Positions 47,778 through 56,479 of a DNA stretch of 64,000 nucleotides are shown here, piece by piece. A model generated the notes under the pieces. The model saw only the letters and a list, made by a program, of their open reading frames with translations. It did not search any database and was not told the DNA's origin. The stretch is from positions 62,001-126,000 of the forward strand of contig NZ_JAKCMI010000029.1 of NCBI RefSeq assembly GCF_021412585.1, read 5' to 3'. The number at the start of each line of letters is the position of its first letter. Position 1 is the stretch's first letter. Origin of the DNA: Halomonas alkalisoli (GTDB lineage: Bacteria > Pseudomonadota > Gammaproteobacteria > Pseudomonadales > Halomonadaceae). Position numbers and translations under genes: made by a program.

Positions 47778-48788
47778 ATGGCTTCTGCAGAACAAACGAA
47801 ACAGCCGGTCTTGAAGGGAAGAGTTAGCCGCGCGGGTATTCTCGGCTTTCTCTCCGCTCAGGGTATCCTGGTATTCTTTCTTTTAAGCATGTTCGTCTTC
47901 TCATTATTTTCCGAACAGTTTCTATCCCAGTCGAACATCATGACCGTCGTGCGACAAGCGTCGATCATCGGCATCATCGCCGTCGGAGTGACGGTGGTCA
48001 TTATTGGCGGAAACCTGGACCTTTCCGTGGGCTCGATGCTGTCATTCGCCACCGTGCTGGTCGTGGATCTTCATGACAAGATCGGTCCGATGAACGCCAT
48101 CCTGGTGATGTTCGCACTGACCCTGCTTCTCGGCGCCGTGAATGGTTTCCTGGTCGGCCTGATGCGACTCAACTCCCTGATCGTGACGCTGGCCATGCTC
48201 TCCGTCATCCAGGGGTTGGTGTTGATCTACAGCGGTGGCCAGAACGTGGATATCGCCAATCAGGGCGGCACCTGGTTCGCTTTCTTCGGCCGTGGGTATG
48301 TGTTGGGTATCGCGGTGCCGGTGTTGCTGTTCGGCCTGCTGGCCATTCTGGTCCAGTGCCTGATGTCCTACACGGGCTATGGACGGCGTATCTTCGCCGT
48401 CGGTGGCAACCCCATGGCGGCCGTCTACTCAGGCATTCGCAAGAACTGGTGTGTGTTCAGTACCTACCTGATCTCGGCCTTCTGTGTGGCATGCGCCGCT
48501 CTGGTGCTCGGCTCTCGGGTCATGGGCTCCCAGAACAATGTCGGCCAGGGCTACGAGCTGCTGGTGTTGGCCGGCATCATCCTCGGTGGCACCAGCCTGC
48601 TCGGCGGCGCCGGCAGCATCTGGAAGACCGTGATCGGCGTGCTCATCCTGGGGTTCATCCAGAACGGCCTGCTGCTGATGGGCTACCCCTACTACACCCA
48701 GTGGATCGTGACCTGGGTCATCATCATCCTGGCCGTCTGGCTGGACCTCGCCAACAAGCGCAAGCGCTTGCTGACGACCCACTCATGA
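47778..48788 (+). CDS. Ribose-type ABC transporter permease 1
   Basis: 336-residue RbsC-family permease with about 8-10 hydrophobic segments. The motif GVTVVIIGGNLDLSVGSMLSF is the hallmark nucleotide-domain-facing/channel segment of this family, and GRRIFAVGGNPMAAVYSGI is the coupling loop. CAGGTGA lies 7 bases before ATG 47778, which is favoured over an in-frame GTG at 47769. A second, related permease is adjacent, so the channel is probably a heterodimer. Confidence 0.9.
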   Translation: MASAEQTKQPVLKGRVSRAGILGFLSAQGILVFFLLSMFVFSLFSEQFLSQSNIMTVVRQASIIGIIAVGVTVVIIGGNLDLSVGSMLSFATVLVVDLHDKIGPMNAILVMFALTLLLGAVNGFLVGLMRLNSLIVTLAMLSVIQGLVLIYSGGQNVDIANQGGTWFAFFGRGYVLGIAVPVLLFGLLAILVQCLMSYTGYGRRIFAVGGNPMAAVYSGIRKNWCVFSTYLISAFCVACAALVLGSRVMGSQNNVGQGYELLVLAGIILGGTSLLGGAGSIWKTVIGVLILGFIQNGLLLMGYPYYTQWIVTWVIIILAVWLDLANKRKRLLTTHS

Positions 48789-48805
48789 CGCGGAGGGCAT
48801 CACGC

Positions 48806-49765
48806 ATGACTTCAATAAAAGGCTTCTTCCGCGGTAAGGCGGCCATTCAGCCGATCTGGCTCTTCGTCATCGCCATCTTCATCTTCTTCAGCTTCATGTC
48901 GGAGTACTTCCTGTCGCTGGGTAACATCACCAATATCCTGGTCCAGACGTCGACCATCGGCCTGATCGCCTTGGGTATGACCTACGTGATGATCAACGGC
49001 AATATCGACCTCTCGGTGGGCGCGATACTGGGGCTTGCCGCCTCGCTGGCGGTCGGGCTACAGGACCATGGGTTGACCATCGCCATCATCGCGGCGCTGG
49101 CGTCCGGCATGCTGCTCGGGGCGCTCAACGGCCTGGTCGTGTGGAAGACCGGGGTCAACGCCTTCATCGTCACCCTGGGTGCCATGCTGGGTATCCGCGG
49201 GCTGATCTTCCTCTATACCGGCGAGCAGTCCTTCTACTCGATGAACTTCGCCTTCGCCGACTTCGGTGCCAGCACCATTGGGCCGATCCCGGTACTGGCG
49301 ATCATCTTCCTGCTCTGCACCCTGGTGATGCACCTGGTGTTGACCCGCACCGGTCACGGCCGCAATACCTTCGCCGTAGGGGGTAACCCGGAGGCCTCCA
49401 TCGATGCCGGCATCCGGCTCGGTCGCCACATGATGATCAACTTCATCATCGTCGGTTTCTTTGCCGCACTGGCCGGCGTCCTGCTGGCCAGCCAGATGGG
49501 TGCGGCCACTCCCAATCTCGGGCGTGACTACGAGCTGTGGACCATCACCGCGGTGGTGCTCGGCGGCACCAAGCTGACCGGCGGCTACGGCAGCATCACC
49601 GGCACCCTCGGCGGCGTCTTGGCCATCGGCATCCTGCGCAACGGCATGAACCTGATGCAGGTGCCGGCCTTCTACGTGCTGGTCGTCCTCGGTGTGATCC
49701 TGATCTCGGTGCTGATCATCGACAAGAAACTCAATGTGCCGTCGACCAAGGAGGTGCGGATATGA
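48806..49765 (+). CDS. Ribose-type ABC transporter permease 2
   Basis: 319-residue RbsC-family permease, paralogue of the preceding gene. It has the same GMTYVMINGNIDLSVGAILG and GRNTFAVGGNPEASIDAGI motifs. The ATG at 48806 has GGAGG upstream; an ATG at 48785 overlapping the previous stop lacks a ribosome site. The stop overlaps the ATPase start by 4 bases, indicating coupled translation. Confidence 0.9.
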   Translation: MTSIKGFFRGKAAIQPIWLFVIAIFIFFSFMSEYFLSLGNITNILVQTSTIGLIALGMTYVMINGNIDLSVGAILGLAASLAVGLQDHGLTIAIIAALASGMLLGALNGLVVWKTGVNAFIVTLGAMLGIRGLIFLYTGEQSFYSMNFAFADFGASTIGPIPVLAIIFLLCTLVMHLVLTRTGHGRNTFAVGGNPEASIDAGIRLGRHMMINFIIVGFFAALAGVLLASQMGAATPNLGRDYELWTITAVVLGGTKLTGGYGSITGTLGGVLAIGILRNGMNLMQVPAFYVLVVLGVILISVLIIDKKLNVPSTKEVRI

Positions 49766-51321
49766 ATCCCGTCCAAGCCATTACTGGCCGCCAACCGATC
49801 GACGCCGAGCCGATCCTGAAGCTCGAAGGCATCACCAAGCGCTTCCCCGGGGTGGTGGCCCTCAACAAGGTCGACTTCGATGTGCGCCCCGGCGAAGTCC
49901 ATGCCCTGCTCGGCGAGAACGGCGCCGGGAAGTCGACCCTGATGAAGGTGCTGGCCGGCAAGCATCAGGCCAACGAGGGCAGGATCATTCTCGGTGGTGA
50001 GGAGATGGAGTTCGAGAACCCCAAGCATGCCAAGCGGGCCGGGGTCGTGCTGATCCACCAGGAGCAGTCGTTGGTCCCGGAGATGACGGTGGCCGAGAAC
50101 ATCTACCTCGGCAGCCTGCCGAAGAAGTGGGGCAACCGAGTCGACTGGCGCAGGTTGCGCGAGGACACCAACCGGATCCTCGAGACCCTCAAGTGCAGCT
50201 TCCAGCACGATGACCTGGTGGGTTCGCTGTCGATCGCCAAGAAGCAGATGGTCGAGATCGCCCGGGCGCTGGTCTTCACCCCGCGGGTGGTGGTGTTCGA
50301 CGAGCCGACCGCCTCGCTCACCGACCACGAGAAGCCGGTGCTCTACGACGTGATCCAGTCGCTCTGCGAGCAGGGCGTGGGGATCGTCTACATCTCGCAC
50401 CGCATGGACGAGATATTCCACCTGTCACATCGCATTTCGGTGCTGCGCGATGGCGAGTACACCGGCACGGTGAATACCTGTTCGACCAACGAGGACGAGG
50501 TCACGCGGATGATGATCGGCCGCAGCCTGGAGCTCGACCATGCCAGCAAGCCGAGCGAGTTTGGTGAAAACATGCTCGAACTGCGCAATCTCTCGGTCAA
50601 GCGGCTGTTCACGGATGTCAGTCTTAACGTCCGCAGGGGCGAGATCATCGGCATGTATGGCCTGGTGGGGGCAGGGCGTTCGGAGGTCGCCGAGACCATC
50701 TTTGGCCTGCGCTCTCCTTCGGGTGGAGAAATCCTGCTGGATGGCGAAGTGGTGAACTTTCGTAACTCCCACGATGCCGTTGTCGCGGGTATCGCCCTGG
50801 TGCCGGAGGATCGCAAGGACCAGGGGCTGATCCTGGGCATGAACTGCCGCGACAACATGACCCTGGCTGGGCTGAAAACAGTCTCCACGATGGGTTTCAT
50901 GAAGCGTGCCGATGAGCGTGCCGTCTACGACAAGTACCACCAGGCGATGAAGATCAAGACACCCAGCTGGCGCCAGAAGGTCGGCAATCTGAGTGGTGGC
51001 AACCAGCAGAAGATTGTCATCGGCAAGTGGCTGCATACCCATCCCAAGCTGCTGATCCTCGACGAGCCGACCCGCGGGATCGATGTGGGCTCCAAGGCGG
51101 AGATCCACGCCCTGGTCAAGGATCTCGCCAAGTCGGGCTACGCGGTGCTGGTGATCTCCTCGGAGATGCCGGAAGTGCTCGGCCTGAGCAACCGCATCAT
51201 CGCCATGTACGACGGCCGGGTCACCGCCGAGTTCGACGGTGACAGCGTCAGCGAGGACGAGCTGGTGCAGGCGATCACCGGAATGGGCACGCCAACCCCG
51301 GCGGCGGCCGTGATCGGCTAG
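49762..51321 (+). CDS. Ribose-type ABC transporter double ATP-binding protein
   Basis: 519-residue fused ATPase of the RbsA/MglA type. The first domain has Walker A GENGAGKST and signature LSIAKKQM, the second a degenerate Walker A GLVGAGRSE and signature LSGGNQQK. This asymmetry is normal in sugar-type importers, where one site is non-hydrolytic. The overall order binding protein, permease, permease, ATPase differs from the common RbsDACB order. Confidence 0.93.
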   Translation: MNPVQAITGRQPIDAEPILKLEGITKRFPGVVALNKVDFDVRPGEVHALLGENGAGKSTLMKVLAGKHQANEGRIILGGEEMEFENPKHAKRAGVVLIHQEQSLVPEMTVAENIYLGSLPKKWGNRVDWRRLREDTNRILETLKCSFQHDDLVGSLSIAKKQMVEIARALVFTPRVVVFDEPTASLTDHEKPVLYDVIQSLCEQGVGIVYISHRMDEIFHLSHRISVLRDGEYTGTVNTCSTNEDEVTRMMIGRSLELDHASKPSEFGENMLELRNLSVKRLFTDVSLNVRRGEIIGMYGLVGAGRSEVAETIFGLRSPSGGEILLDGEVVNFRNSHDAVVAGIALVPEDRKDQGLILGMNCRDNMTLAGLKTVSTMGFMKRADERAVYDKYHQAMKIKTPSWRQKVGNLSGGNQQKIVIGKWLHTHPKLLILDEPTRGIDVGSKAEIHALVKDLAKSGYAVLVISSEMPEVLGLSNRIIAMYDGRVTAEFDGDSVSEDELVQAITGMGTPTPAAAVIG

Positions 51322-51390
51322 GCGGCTCCGCCGTCATCGCGGCGTCCAGCAGGGCGCCGACATGCATCTTCAACGTCTGAGGAAAGACCC

Positions 51391-52470
51391 ATGCAACCCT
51401 TTGTCTATCATGGCCTGCCATCTCGGGTGGTATTCGGCCAGGGGACCCTGTCGCGCCTCGTCGAGGAAATCGAGCAACTCGGTTGCCGTCGAGCCCTGGT
51501 GCTGGCTACTCCCCAGCAGCAGGAACAGGCCCGAGAGGTGCTGGATCAACTAGGCGAGCGTGGGGTCGGGCTTTATGCCGAGGCAGCCATGCACACGCCG
51601 GTCGAGGTCACCGAGCGCGCCATGCGGGTGGTCGAGGCACTGGGGGTCGACTGCACCGTGGCTATCGGTGGCGGTTCGACCATCGGCCTGGGCAAGGCCA
51701 TCGCGCTGCGCACCGGGCTGCCCCAGGTGGCCATCCCCACGACCTATGCCGGCTCCGAGATGACGCCGATCCTCGGCGAGACCCGTGACGGCATCAAGAC
51801 CACCCAGCGCACCCTGGAGGTGCTGCCCGAGACGGTGATCTACGACGTCGACCTGACCCTCTCGCTGCCCGCCGGGATGTCCGGTACCAGCGGCATCAAT
51901 GCGATTGCCCATGCGGTGGAGGCGCTCTACGCCCGTGACCGCAACCCGGTGATCTCGCTGATGGCAGAAGAGGGCATCGCCGCGCTGGCCAGGAGCCTCA
52001 AAGTGATCGCCTATGACCCCGCCAATGCCGAGGCGCGCGCCGATGCCCTCTATGGCGCCTGGCTGTGCGGTACCTGCCTGGGCTCGGTGGGCATGTCGCT
52101 GCACCACAAGCTCTGCCACACCCTGGGCGGTTCCTTCGACCTGCCCCATGCCGAGACCCACACCATCGTGCTGCCCCATGCGGTGGGCTACAACGCCCCG
52201 GCGGCTCCCGAGGCGATGTCGCGCATCGCCCGGGCCCTGGGCTGCGAAGATCCCGCCGCCGGTCTCTTCGACCTAGCTCGGGCTGTCGGTGCGCCCACGG
52301 CACTGGAGGAGATCGGCCTGCAGGAGAGCGATATCGACCGGGCGACGCAGATCGCCACGAGCAATCCCTACTGGAATCCACGCGAGGTCGAGGCCGAGGG
52401 CATCCATCGCCTGCTGAGCGATGCCTATGCCGGCCGTCGCCCGACGTCGAGGGAGGTGACCGACGTATGA
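51391..52470 (+). CDS. Maleylacetate reductase
   Basis: 359-residue member of the iron-containing alcohol dehydrogenase superfamily, converting maleylacetate to 3-oxoadipate with NAD(P)H. The cofactor motif GGGSTIGLGKAIAL and the conserved IPTTYAGSEMTPI and HHKLCHTLGGSFDLPHAETH-type segments (about 231-250) match maleylacetate reductases such as MacA and TcbF. Finding hydroxyquinol 1,2-dioxygenase three genes downstream strongly supports this call. AGGAAAG precedes the ATG. Confidence 0.92.
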   Translation: MQPFVYHGLPSRVVFGQGTLSRLVEEIEQLGCRRALVLATPQQQEQAREVLDQLGERGVGLYAEAAMHTPVEVTERAMRVVEALGVDCTVAIGGGSTIGLGKAIALRTGLPQVAIPTTYAGSEMTPILGETRDGIKTTQRTLEVLPETVIYDVDLTLSLPAGMSGTSGINAIAHAVEALYARDRNPVISLMAEEGIAALARSLKVIAYDPANAEARADALYGAWLCGTCLGSVGMSLHHKLCHTLGGSFDLPHAETHTIVLPHAVGYNAPAAPEAMSRIARALGCEDPAAGLFDLARAVGAPTALEEIGLQESDIDRATQIATSNPYWNPREVEAEGIHRLLSDAYAGRRPTSREVTDV

Positions 52471-53846
52471 AGACCCTGCTGACCAATGCCACCGTGATCA
52501 CCATGGATCCCGAACTCGGCGATCTGGCCGACAGCCAGGTGCTGGTGGAGGACGACCGGATCCTGGCCGTGGGCCATGACCTGCCGTCGGAGGGGGCCGA
52601 GCGGGTCGACTGCCGCGGCGGCATCCTGATCCCCGGGCTGGTCAACGCCCATATGCATACCTGGCAGACCGCCCTGCGCGGCGTCGCCGCCAACTGGACG
52701 CTGCTGGAGTACTTCCGCCACGTCCACCGTGGCCTGGCAACGCTCTTCACCCCCGATGACATCCATATCGCCACCCGCATGGGTGCGCTCAACCAGCTCA
52801 ACTGCGGCACCACCACCCTGGGTGACTGGTGCCACAACAACCCCACCCCGGAGCATACCGATGCGGCGGTACGCGGTCTCAAGGAGTCCGGCATCCGGGC
52901 GCTGTTCTTCCACGGCTCGCCCAAGCCGGACCCCGAGCCGGGCCAGCCGCACTTCAGCGAGGTCCCGCACCCCCGCGGCGAAGTCGAGCGGCTGATGAAG
53001 GGGGCGCTTGCCGACCCCGAGGGCCGGGTGACCCTGGGGCTGGCCATCCTCGGGCCACATTACTCCACCCTCGAGGTCAGCCTGCAGGATTTCACATTGG
53101 CCAAGGAGTTCGGCCTGGTCGCCTCCATGCACCAGGGTGGCGGTGAGGCTGTCAGCCCCGGCGGCTGGGACGTGATCGAGGAGCGGGGACTGCTGGGGCC
53201 GGACATCAACATCGTTCACGGACAGAGCCTCGACGACGGACAGCTGGCCCGCTTCTGCGAGCAGGGCGTGACCTTCTCCATCGCGCCGGAGAACGAGATG
53301 ACCCAGGGGCATGGCTTCCCGATCACCGGCCACCTGCGCCGGCACGGCGGTGTCGTTTCCCTGGGGGTGGACCTGGAGTCGGTCATCTCCGGTGACATGT
53401 TCTGTGTCGCCCGCATGGCGCTGGGCATGCAGCGGGCACTGGACAACGATGCCTCGCGGCGCGAGCAGGGCAGCATTCCCGACACCTCGACCATCCGCAC
53501 CCGCGAGGCGTTGGCCTGGATCACCGTCGACGGTGCGCGTGCCCTGGGCCTCGAAGCGCGCATCGGTAGCCTGACGCCGGGCAAGCAGGCCGACATCGTG
53601 CTGCTCGATAGCGGCCTCCTGAACATGCAGCCGGTCAGCGACCCGGTCTCGACCGTGGTCATGCAGGCGAGTCTCGCCAACGTCGACAGCGTCATGGTGG
53701 CGGGGGAGTTCCACAAGCGAAACGGCCGGTTGCTGGCGGATGTGGCGGAGGGGGTCAGGCACCTCGACGCCTCCGCTCAGCGGATCTACGGCGAACTGAT
53801 GTCACGGGAACAGGCTTCCCGAGCACAAGGGGAGAGAACCCAATGA
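52467..53846 (+). CDS. Amidohydrolase family protein (deaminase/chlorohydrolase-like)
   Basis: 459-residue metal-dependent hydrolase of the cytosine-deaminase/AtzB/SsnA group. Predicted metal ligands are H62 and H64 (NAHMHT), H222 (SMHQGG), H251 (IVHGQS) and D302 (GVDLES). Family members deaminate or dechlorinate ring compounds or hydrolyse amides. It overlaps maleylacetate reductase by 4 bases and is followed by a dehydrogenase overlapping by 4. Within a hydroxyquinol pathway it is a candidate for an early step such as removal of an amino group, but the substrate is unknown. Confidence 0.8.
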   Translation: MKTLLTNATVITMDPELGDLADSQVLVEDDRILAVGHDLPSEGAERVDCRGGILIPGLVNAHMHTWQTALRGVAANWTLLEYFRHVHRGLATLFTPDDIHIATRMGALNQLNCGTTTLGDWCHNNPTPEHTDAAVRGLKESGIRALFFHGSPKPDPEPGQPHFSEVPHPRGEVERLMKGALADPEGRVTLGLAILGPHYSTLEVSLQDFTLAKEFGLVASMHQGGGEAVSPGGWDVIEERGLLGPDINIVHGQSLDDGQLARFCEQGVTFSIAPENEMTQGHGFPITGHLRRHGGVVSLGVDLESVISGDMFCVARMALGMQRALDNDASRREQGSIPDTSTIRTREALAWITVDGARALGLEARIGSLTPGKQADIVLLDSGLLNMQPVSDPVSTVVMQASLANVDSVMVAGEFHKRNGRLLADVAEGVRHLDASAQRIYGELMSREQASRAQGERTQ

Positions 53847-54778
53847 CCACGACAAGCCCAATGACCACCACAGACAGGGTGGCCTGGATCGGCCTCGGCA
53901 AGCTGGGCCTGCCCATGGCCGAGCGGATCGCTGCGGCGGGTTACCCCGTCCAGGGGTTCGACCTCAGTGCCGAGCGGATGGCGCTTGCCGAGCAGGCCGG
54001 CATCACTTCCCACCGGGCGTTGGCCTCTTCTGTTGAGGACTGCCACCTGGTCTTCGTCTCGATTCCCGATGACCGGGCGCTGCTGGGCCTGACCCTGGGG
54101 CCGGATGGGCTGATCGAGGCGATGGCCCCGGGCAGCGTGCTGATCGAGACCAGCACCGTCAGCATCGAGGCCTCCGCCAGGGTGGCCGCGGCCGCGGACG
54201 CCAGGGGCATCGCCTATCTGCGCAGCCCGGTCTCGGGGAATCCCGTCGCCGCCGAGTCCGGCACCCTGTCGGCCATGGTCTCCGGCCCGCGTGACGCCTT
54301 GGAGGGGGCCGTGCCGGTGATGGCCGCCTTCACCAAGGCCCAGTACTGGCTCGGTGACGAAGAGCAGGCTCGCTACGCCAAGCTGGCGATCAACCTGATG
54401 ATCGCGGTGAGCGCGGGAATGATGGGCGAGGCCCTGGCGATGGCCCGCAAGGGCAACATCGGCTGGGAGGCGATGCTGGACCTGATGGCCGACAGCGCCG
54501 TCGGCTCGCCGATGGTCAAGTACAAGACCCAGCCGCTGAAGGATCGCGACTTCACGTCCACCTTCTCGGCCGCCCAGATGGCCAAGGACCTGGACCTGAT
54601 CCTCGGCTGTGCCCACGGGGACGGTGTTGCCGTGCCCCTGGCCGCTCAGATGCGCGAAGCCTACAGCTCCCTGATCGGCACGGGCCACGGCGAGGAAGAC
54701 TACATCGCCACGATCCACCACACCGAGCGCCTTTCCGGGCTGCCGGCCTTCGAGAGCGCCTCCGGCGCCAGGGGATGA
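53843..54778 (+). CDS. NAD(P)-dependent beta-hydroxyacid dehydrogenase family protein
   Basis: 311-residue oxidoreductase of the 3-hydroxyisobutyrate dehydrogenase superfamily. The Rossmann motif is GLGKLGLPMAERI near the N-terminus, the substrate motif SPVSGNPVAAESGTL replaces the usual DAPVSGG, and the catalytic lysine is in AKLAINLM. It overlaps the amidohydrolase by 4 bases. The changed substrate motif hints at an unusual substrate, perhaps an intermediate specific to this pathway. Confidence 0.85.
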   Translation: MTTTSPMTTTDRVAWIGLGKLGLPMAERIAAAGYPVQGFDLSAERMALAEQAGITSHRALASSVEDCHLVFVSIPDDRALLGLTLGPDGLIEAMAPGSVLIETSTVSIEASARVAAAADARGIAYLRSPVSGNPVAAESGTLSAMVSGPRDALEGAVPVMAAFTKAQYWLGDEEQARYAKLAINLMIAVSAGMMGEALAMARKGNIGWEAMLDLMADSAVGSPMVKYKTQPLKDRDFTSTFSAAQMAKDLDLILGCAHGDGVAVPLAAQMREAYSSLIGTGHGEEDYIATIHHTERLSGLPAFESASGARG

Positions 54779-54782
54779 CGAG

Positions 54783-55646
54783 ATGCGAAACCTTAACGCC
54801 GTGAACATCACGGATGCCGTGATCGAGCAGTTTGCCGGCTGTCGTGACGAGCGCCTGAAACAGGTGTTGAACAGCCTGGTTACCCACTTGCATGCCTTCA
54901 TCCGCGACGTGGAGCCCAGCGAACAGGAGTGGACCGATGCCATCGACTTCCTGACCCGGACCGGCCAGATGTGCGACGACAAGCGGCAGGAGTTCATCCT
55001 GCTCTCAGATACCCTGGGCGTGACGATGCTGGTCGATGCCATCAATCACCAGACCTCGGACCCCATGGTCTCCGAGAGCACGGTGCTGGGCCCCTTCTAT
55101 GTGGCCGACCCGCCCGAGGCCGCCCAAGGAGAGGCGATCGACTGGAACGTCGAGGGGGAGCCCTTCTTCGTGGAGGGGCGGGTGCACGATGCGCGCGGTG
55201 AGCCACTGGCCAATGTCGTGGTCGATGTCTGGCAATCGGACAGCGAAGGGTTCTACGACGTCCAGAAGGAGCTGGAGAGTGCCTCGCTGAGGGCCAGGTT
55301 TACCACCGATGCCCAGGGGCGCTATGCCTTCTGGACGGTGACCCCCTCACCCTACCCGATCCCCACCGACGGCCCGGTCGGCAAGATGCTGGAAATCACT
55401 GGTCGACACCCTTACCGGCCCGCCCATGTGCACTTCATGCTGATGGCCGAGGGATACGAGACCCTGGTGACCCAGGTCTTCGCCGAGGACGACCCCTACC
55501 TCGACTCCGATGCCGTCTTCGGCGTCAAGGATTCCCTGGTCAGGGAGTATGAACTGCTGCCTCCAGGAAGCGCACCGGATGGACGGTCGATGGAAGTCCC
55601 CTTCCGCCATCTGACATACGACTTCGGCCTCAAGGCGAGCCGCTAG
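54783..55646 (+). CDS. Hydroxyquinol 1,2-dioxygenase (intradiol)
   Basis: 287-residue non-haem Fe(III) dioxygenase cleaving hydroxyquinol (1,2,4-benzenetriol) to maleylacetate. Iron ligands Y158, Y191, H215 and H217 (RPAHVHFM) are in place, and the N-terminal alpha-helical dimer domain is present. ESTVLGPFYV and YPIPTDGPVG are typical of the hydroxyquinol/chlorocatechol branch. It works directly with the maleylacetate reductase upstream. An 18-bp tandem repeat begins 9 bases after the stop codon. Confidence 0.92.
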   Translation: MRNLNAVNITDAVIEQFAGCRDERLKQVLNSLVTHLHAFIRDVEPSEQEWTDAIDFLTRTGQMCDDKRQEFILLSDTLGVTMLVDAINHQTSDPMVSESTVLGPFYVADPPEAAQGEAIDWNVEGEPFFVEGRVHDARGEPLANVVVDVWQSDSEGFYDVQKELESASLRARFTTDAQGRYAFWTVTPSPYPIPTDGPVGKMLEITGRHPYRPAHVHFMLMAEGYETLVTQVFAEDDPYLDSDAVFGVKDSLVREYELLPPGSAPDGRSMEVPFRHLTYDFGLKASR

Positions 55647-55654
55647 TTGCATCG

Positions 55655-55759
55655 CAAGACGAAGCCATCCAGCAAGACGAAACCATCCAGCAAGACGAAA
55701 CCATCCAGCAAGACGAAACCATCCAGAAAGACGAAACCATCCAGAAAGAGGAAAGCAAC
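55655..55759. repeat. 18-bp tandem repeat (five full copies) before the nitroreductase gene
   Basis: The unit is close to CAAGACGAAACCATCCAG, with full copies at 55655, 55673, 55691, 55709 and 55727 and a partial one to 55759. Each is 6 codons. In the frame of the dioxygenase it stays open after the TAG stop (55644-55646), encoding a KTKPSS-type repeat to the TGA at 55761. The last partial copy supplies AGAGGAAA, the ribosome site of the next gene. Confidence 0.95.
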
Positions 55760-56350
55760 ATGACGATCATCGACAACAAGGCGGTCGAGACCCTGTTTAC
55801 CGAGGCACGTACCCATAACGTGTGGCAGGACCAGGAGGTCAGCGAGGAAAAACTGCGCGAGCTGTATGACCTGCTGCATTTCGGCCCGACCTCCATGAAC
55901 TGCCAGCCCCTTCGCGTGCTCTTCCTGAAGAGCGAGGCGGCCAAGGAAAGGCTCAAGCCGGCACTGCTTCCCGGCAACCAGGAGAAGACCATGAAGGCGC
56001 CCGTGGTGGCTGTGCTGGGATACGACACAGAGTTCTACCAGCATCTGCCGCGCATGTTTTCCCACAACAAGGATGCCAAGTCGCTGTTCGAGGGCAAGAC
56101 GGACTTCATCAACACCACGGCCTTCCGCAACAGCTCCATCCAGGGGGGGTATTTCATCCTGGCCGCCCGTGCGGTTGGGCTGAATGCCGGGCCGATGTCC
56201 GGCTTCAACAATGCGGCGGTGGATGAGGAGTTCTTTCCCGATGGCCAGGTGAAGAGCAACTTCCTCTGCAACCTGGGGTACGGCGATGCCTCGGCGCTCT
56301 TCCCGCGCCAGGAACGCTTCGCCTTCGAGGAGGTCTGCGACGTCCTGTGA
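55760..56350 (+). CDS. Nitroreductase family protein, RutE/HadB-like
   Basis: 196-residue FMN-dependent oxidoreductase. Motifs FGPTSMNCQPLRVLFL and the C-terminal NLGYGDASALFPR match the RutE subgroup, known for malonic semialdehyde reduction in uracil breakdown and for some nitro- or halo-aromatic pathways. No other rut genes are nearby. In this operon it may reduce a quinone or nitro group, or an aldehyde side-product. It is the last gene before a terminator. Confidence 0.85.
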   Translation: MTIIDNKAVETLFTEARTHNVWQDQEVSEEKLRELYDLLHFGPTSMNCQPLRVLFLKSEAAKERLKPALLPGNQEKTMKAPVVAVLGYDTEFYQHLPRMFSHNKDAKSLFEGKTDFINTTAFRNSSIQGGYFILAARAVGLNAGPMSGFNNAAVDEEFFPDGQVKSNFLCNLGYGDASALFPRQERFAFEEVCDVL

Positions 56351-56379
56351 TCCCGTCTTTCGGGGGCGACTCCCGGATA

Positions 56380-56405
56380 CCCCATGAGGCACCCCGCTCA
56401 TGGGG
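56380..56405 (+). other. Hairpin after the nitroreductase gene
   Basis: Perfect 9-bp stem CCCCATGAG/CTCATGGGG with an 8-base loop, 30 bases after the stop. It precedes a second hairpin that has a T-tract. Confidence 0.7.
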
Positions 56406-56424
56406 GCAGCATCACCCTCCGCTT

Positions 56425-56451
56425 GGGCCGTGTTCGCTACGGCCCCTTTTT
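56425..56451 (+). terminator. Intrinsic terminator of the hydroxyquinol operon
   Basis: 7-bp stem GGGCCGT/ACGGCCC with a 7-base loop, followed by C and TTTTT. It ends the ten-gene transport and catabolism operon; the permease gene at 56480 is probably transcribed separately or by read-through. Confidence 0.8.
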
Positions 56452-56479
56452 CATAGCCGGTCAGAGAATCGAGGCCCGC

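Noticed and set aside
55655-55759. Short regular repeats considered as a CRISPR array
   Set aside because: The 18-bp units are directly adjacent with no unique spacers, and no cas gene is present.
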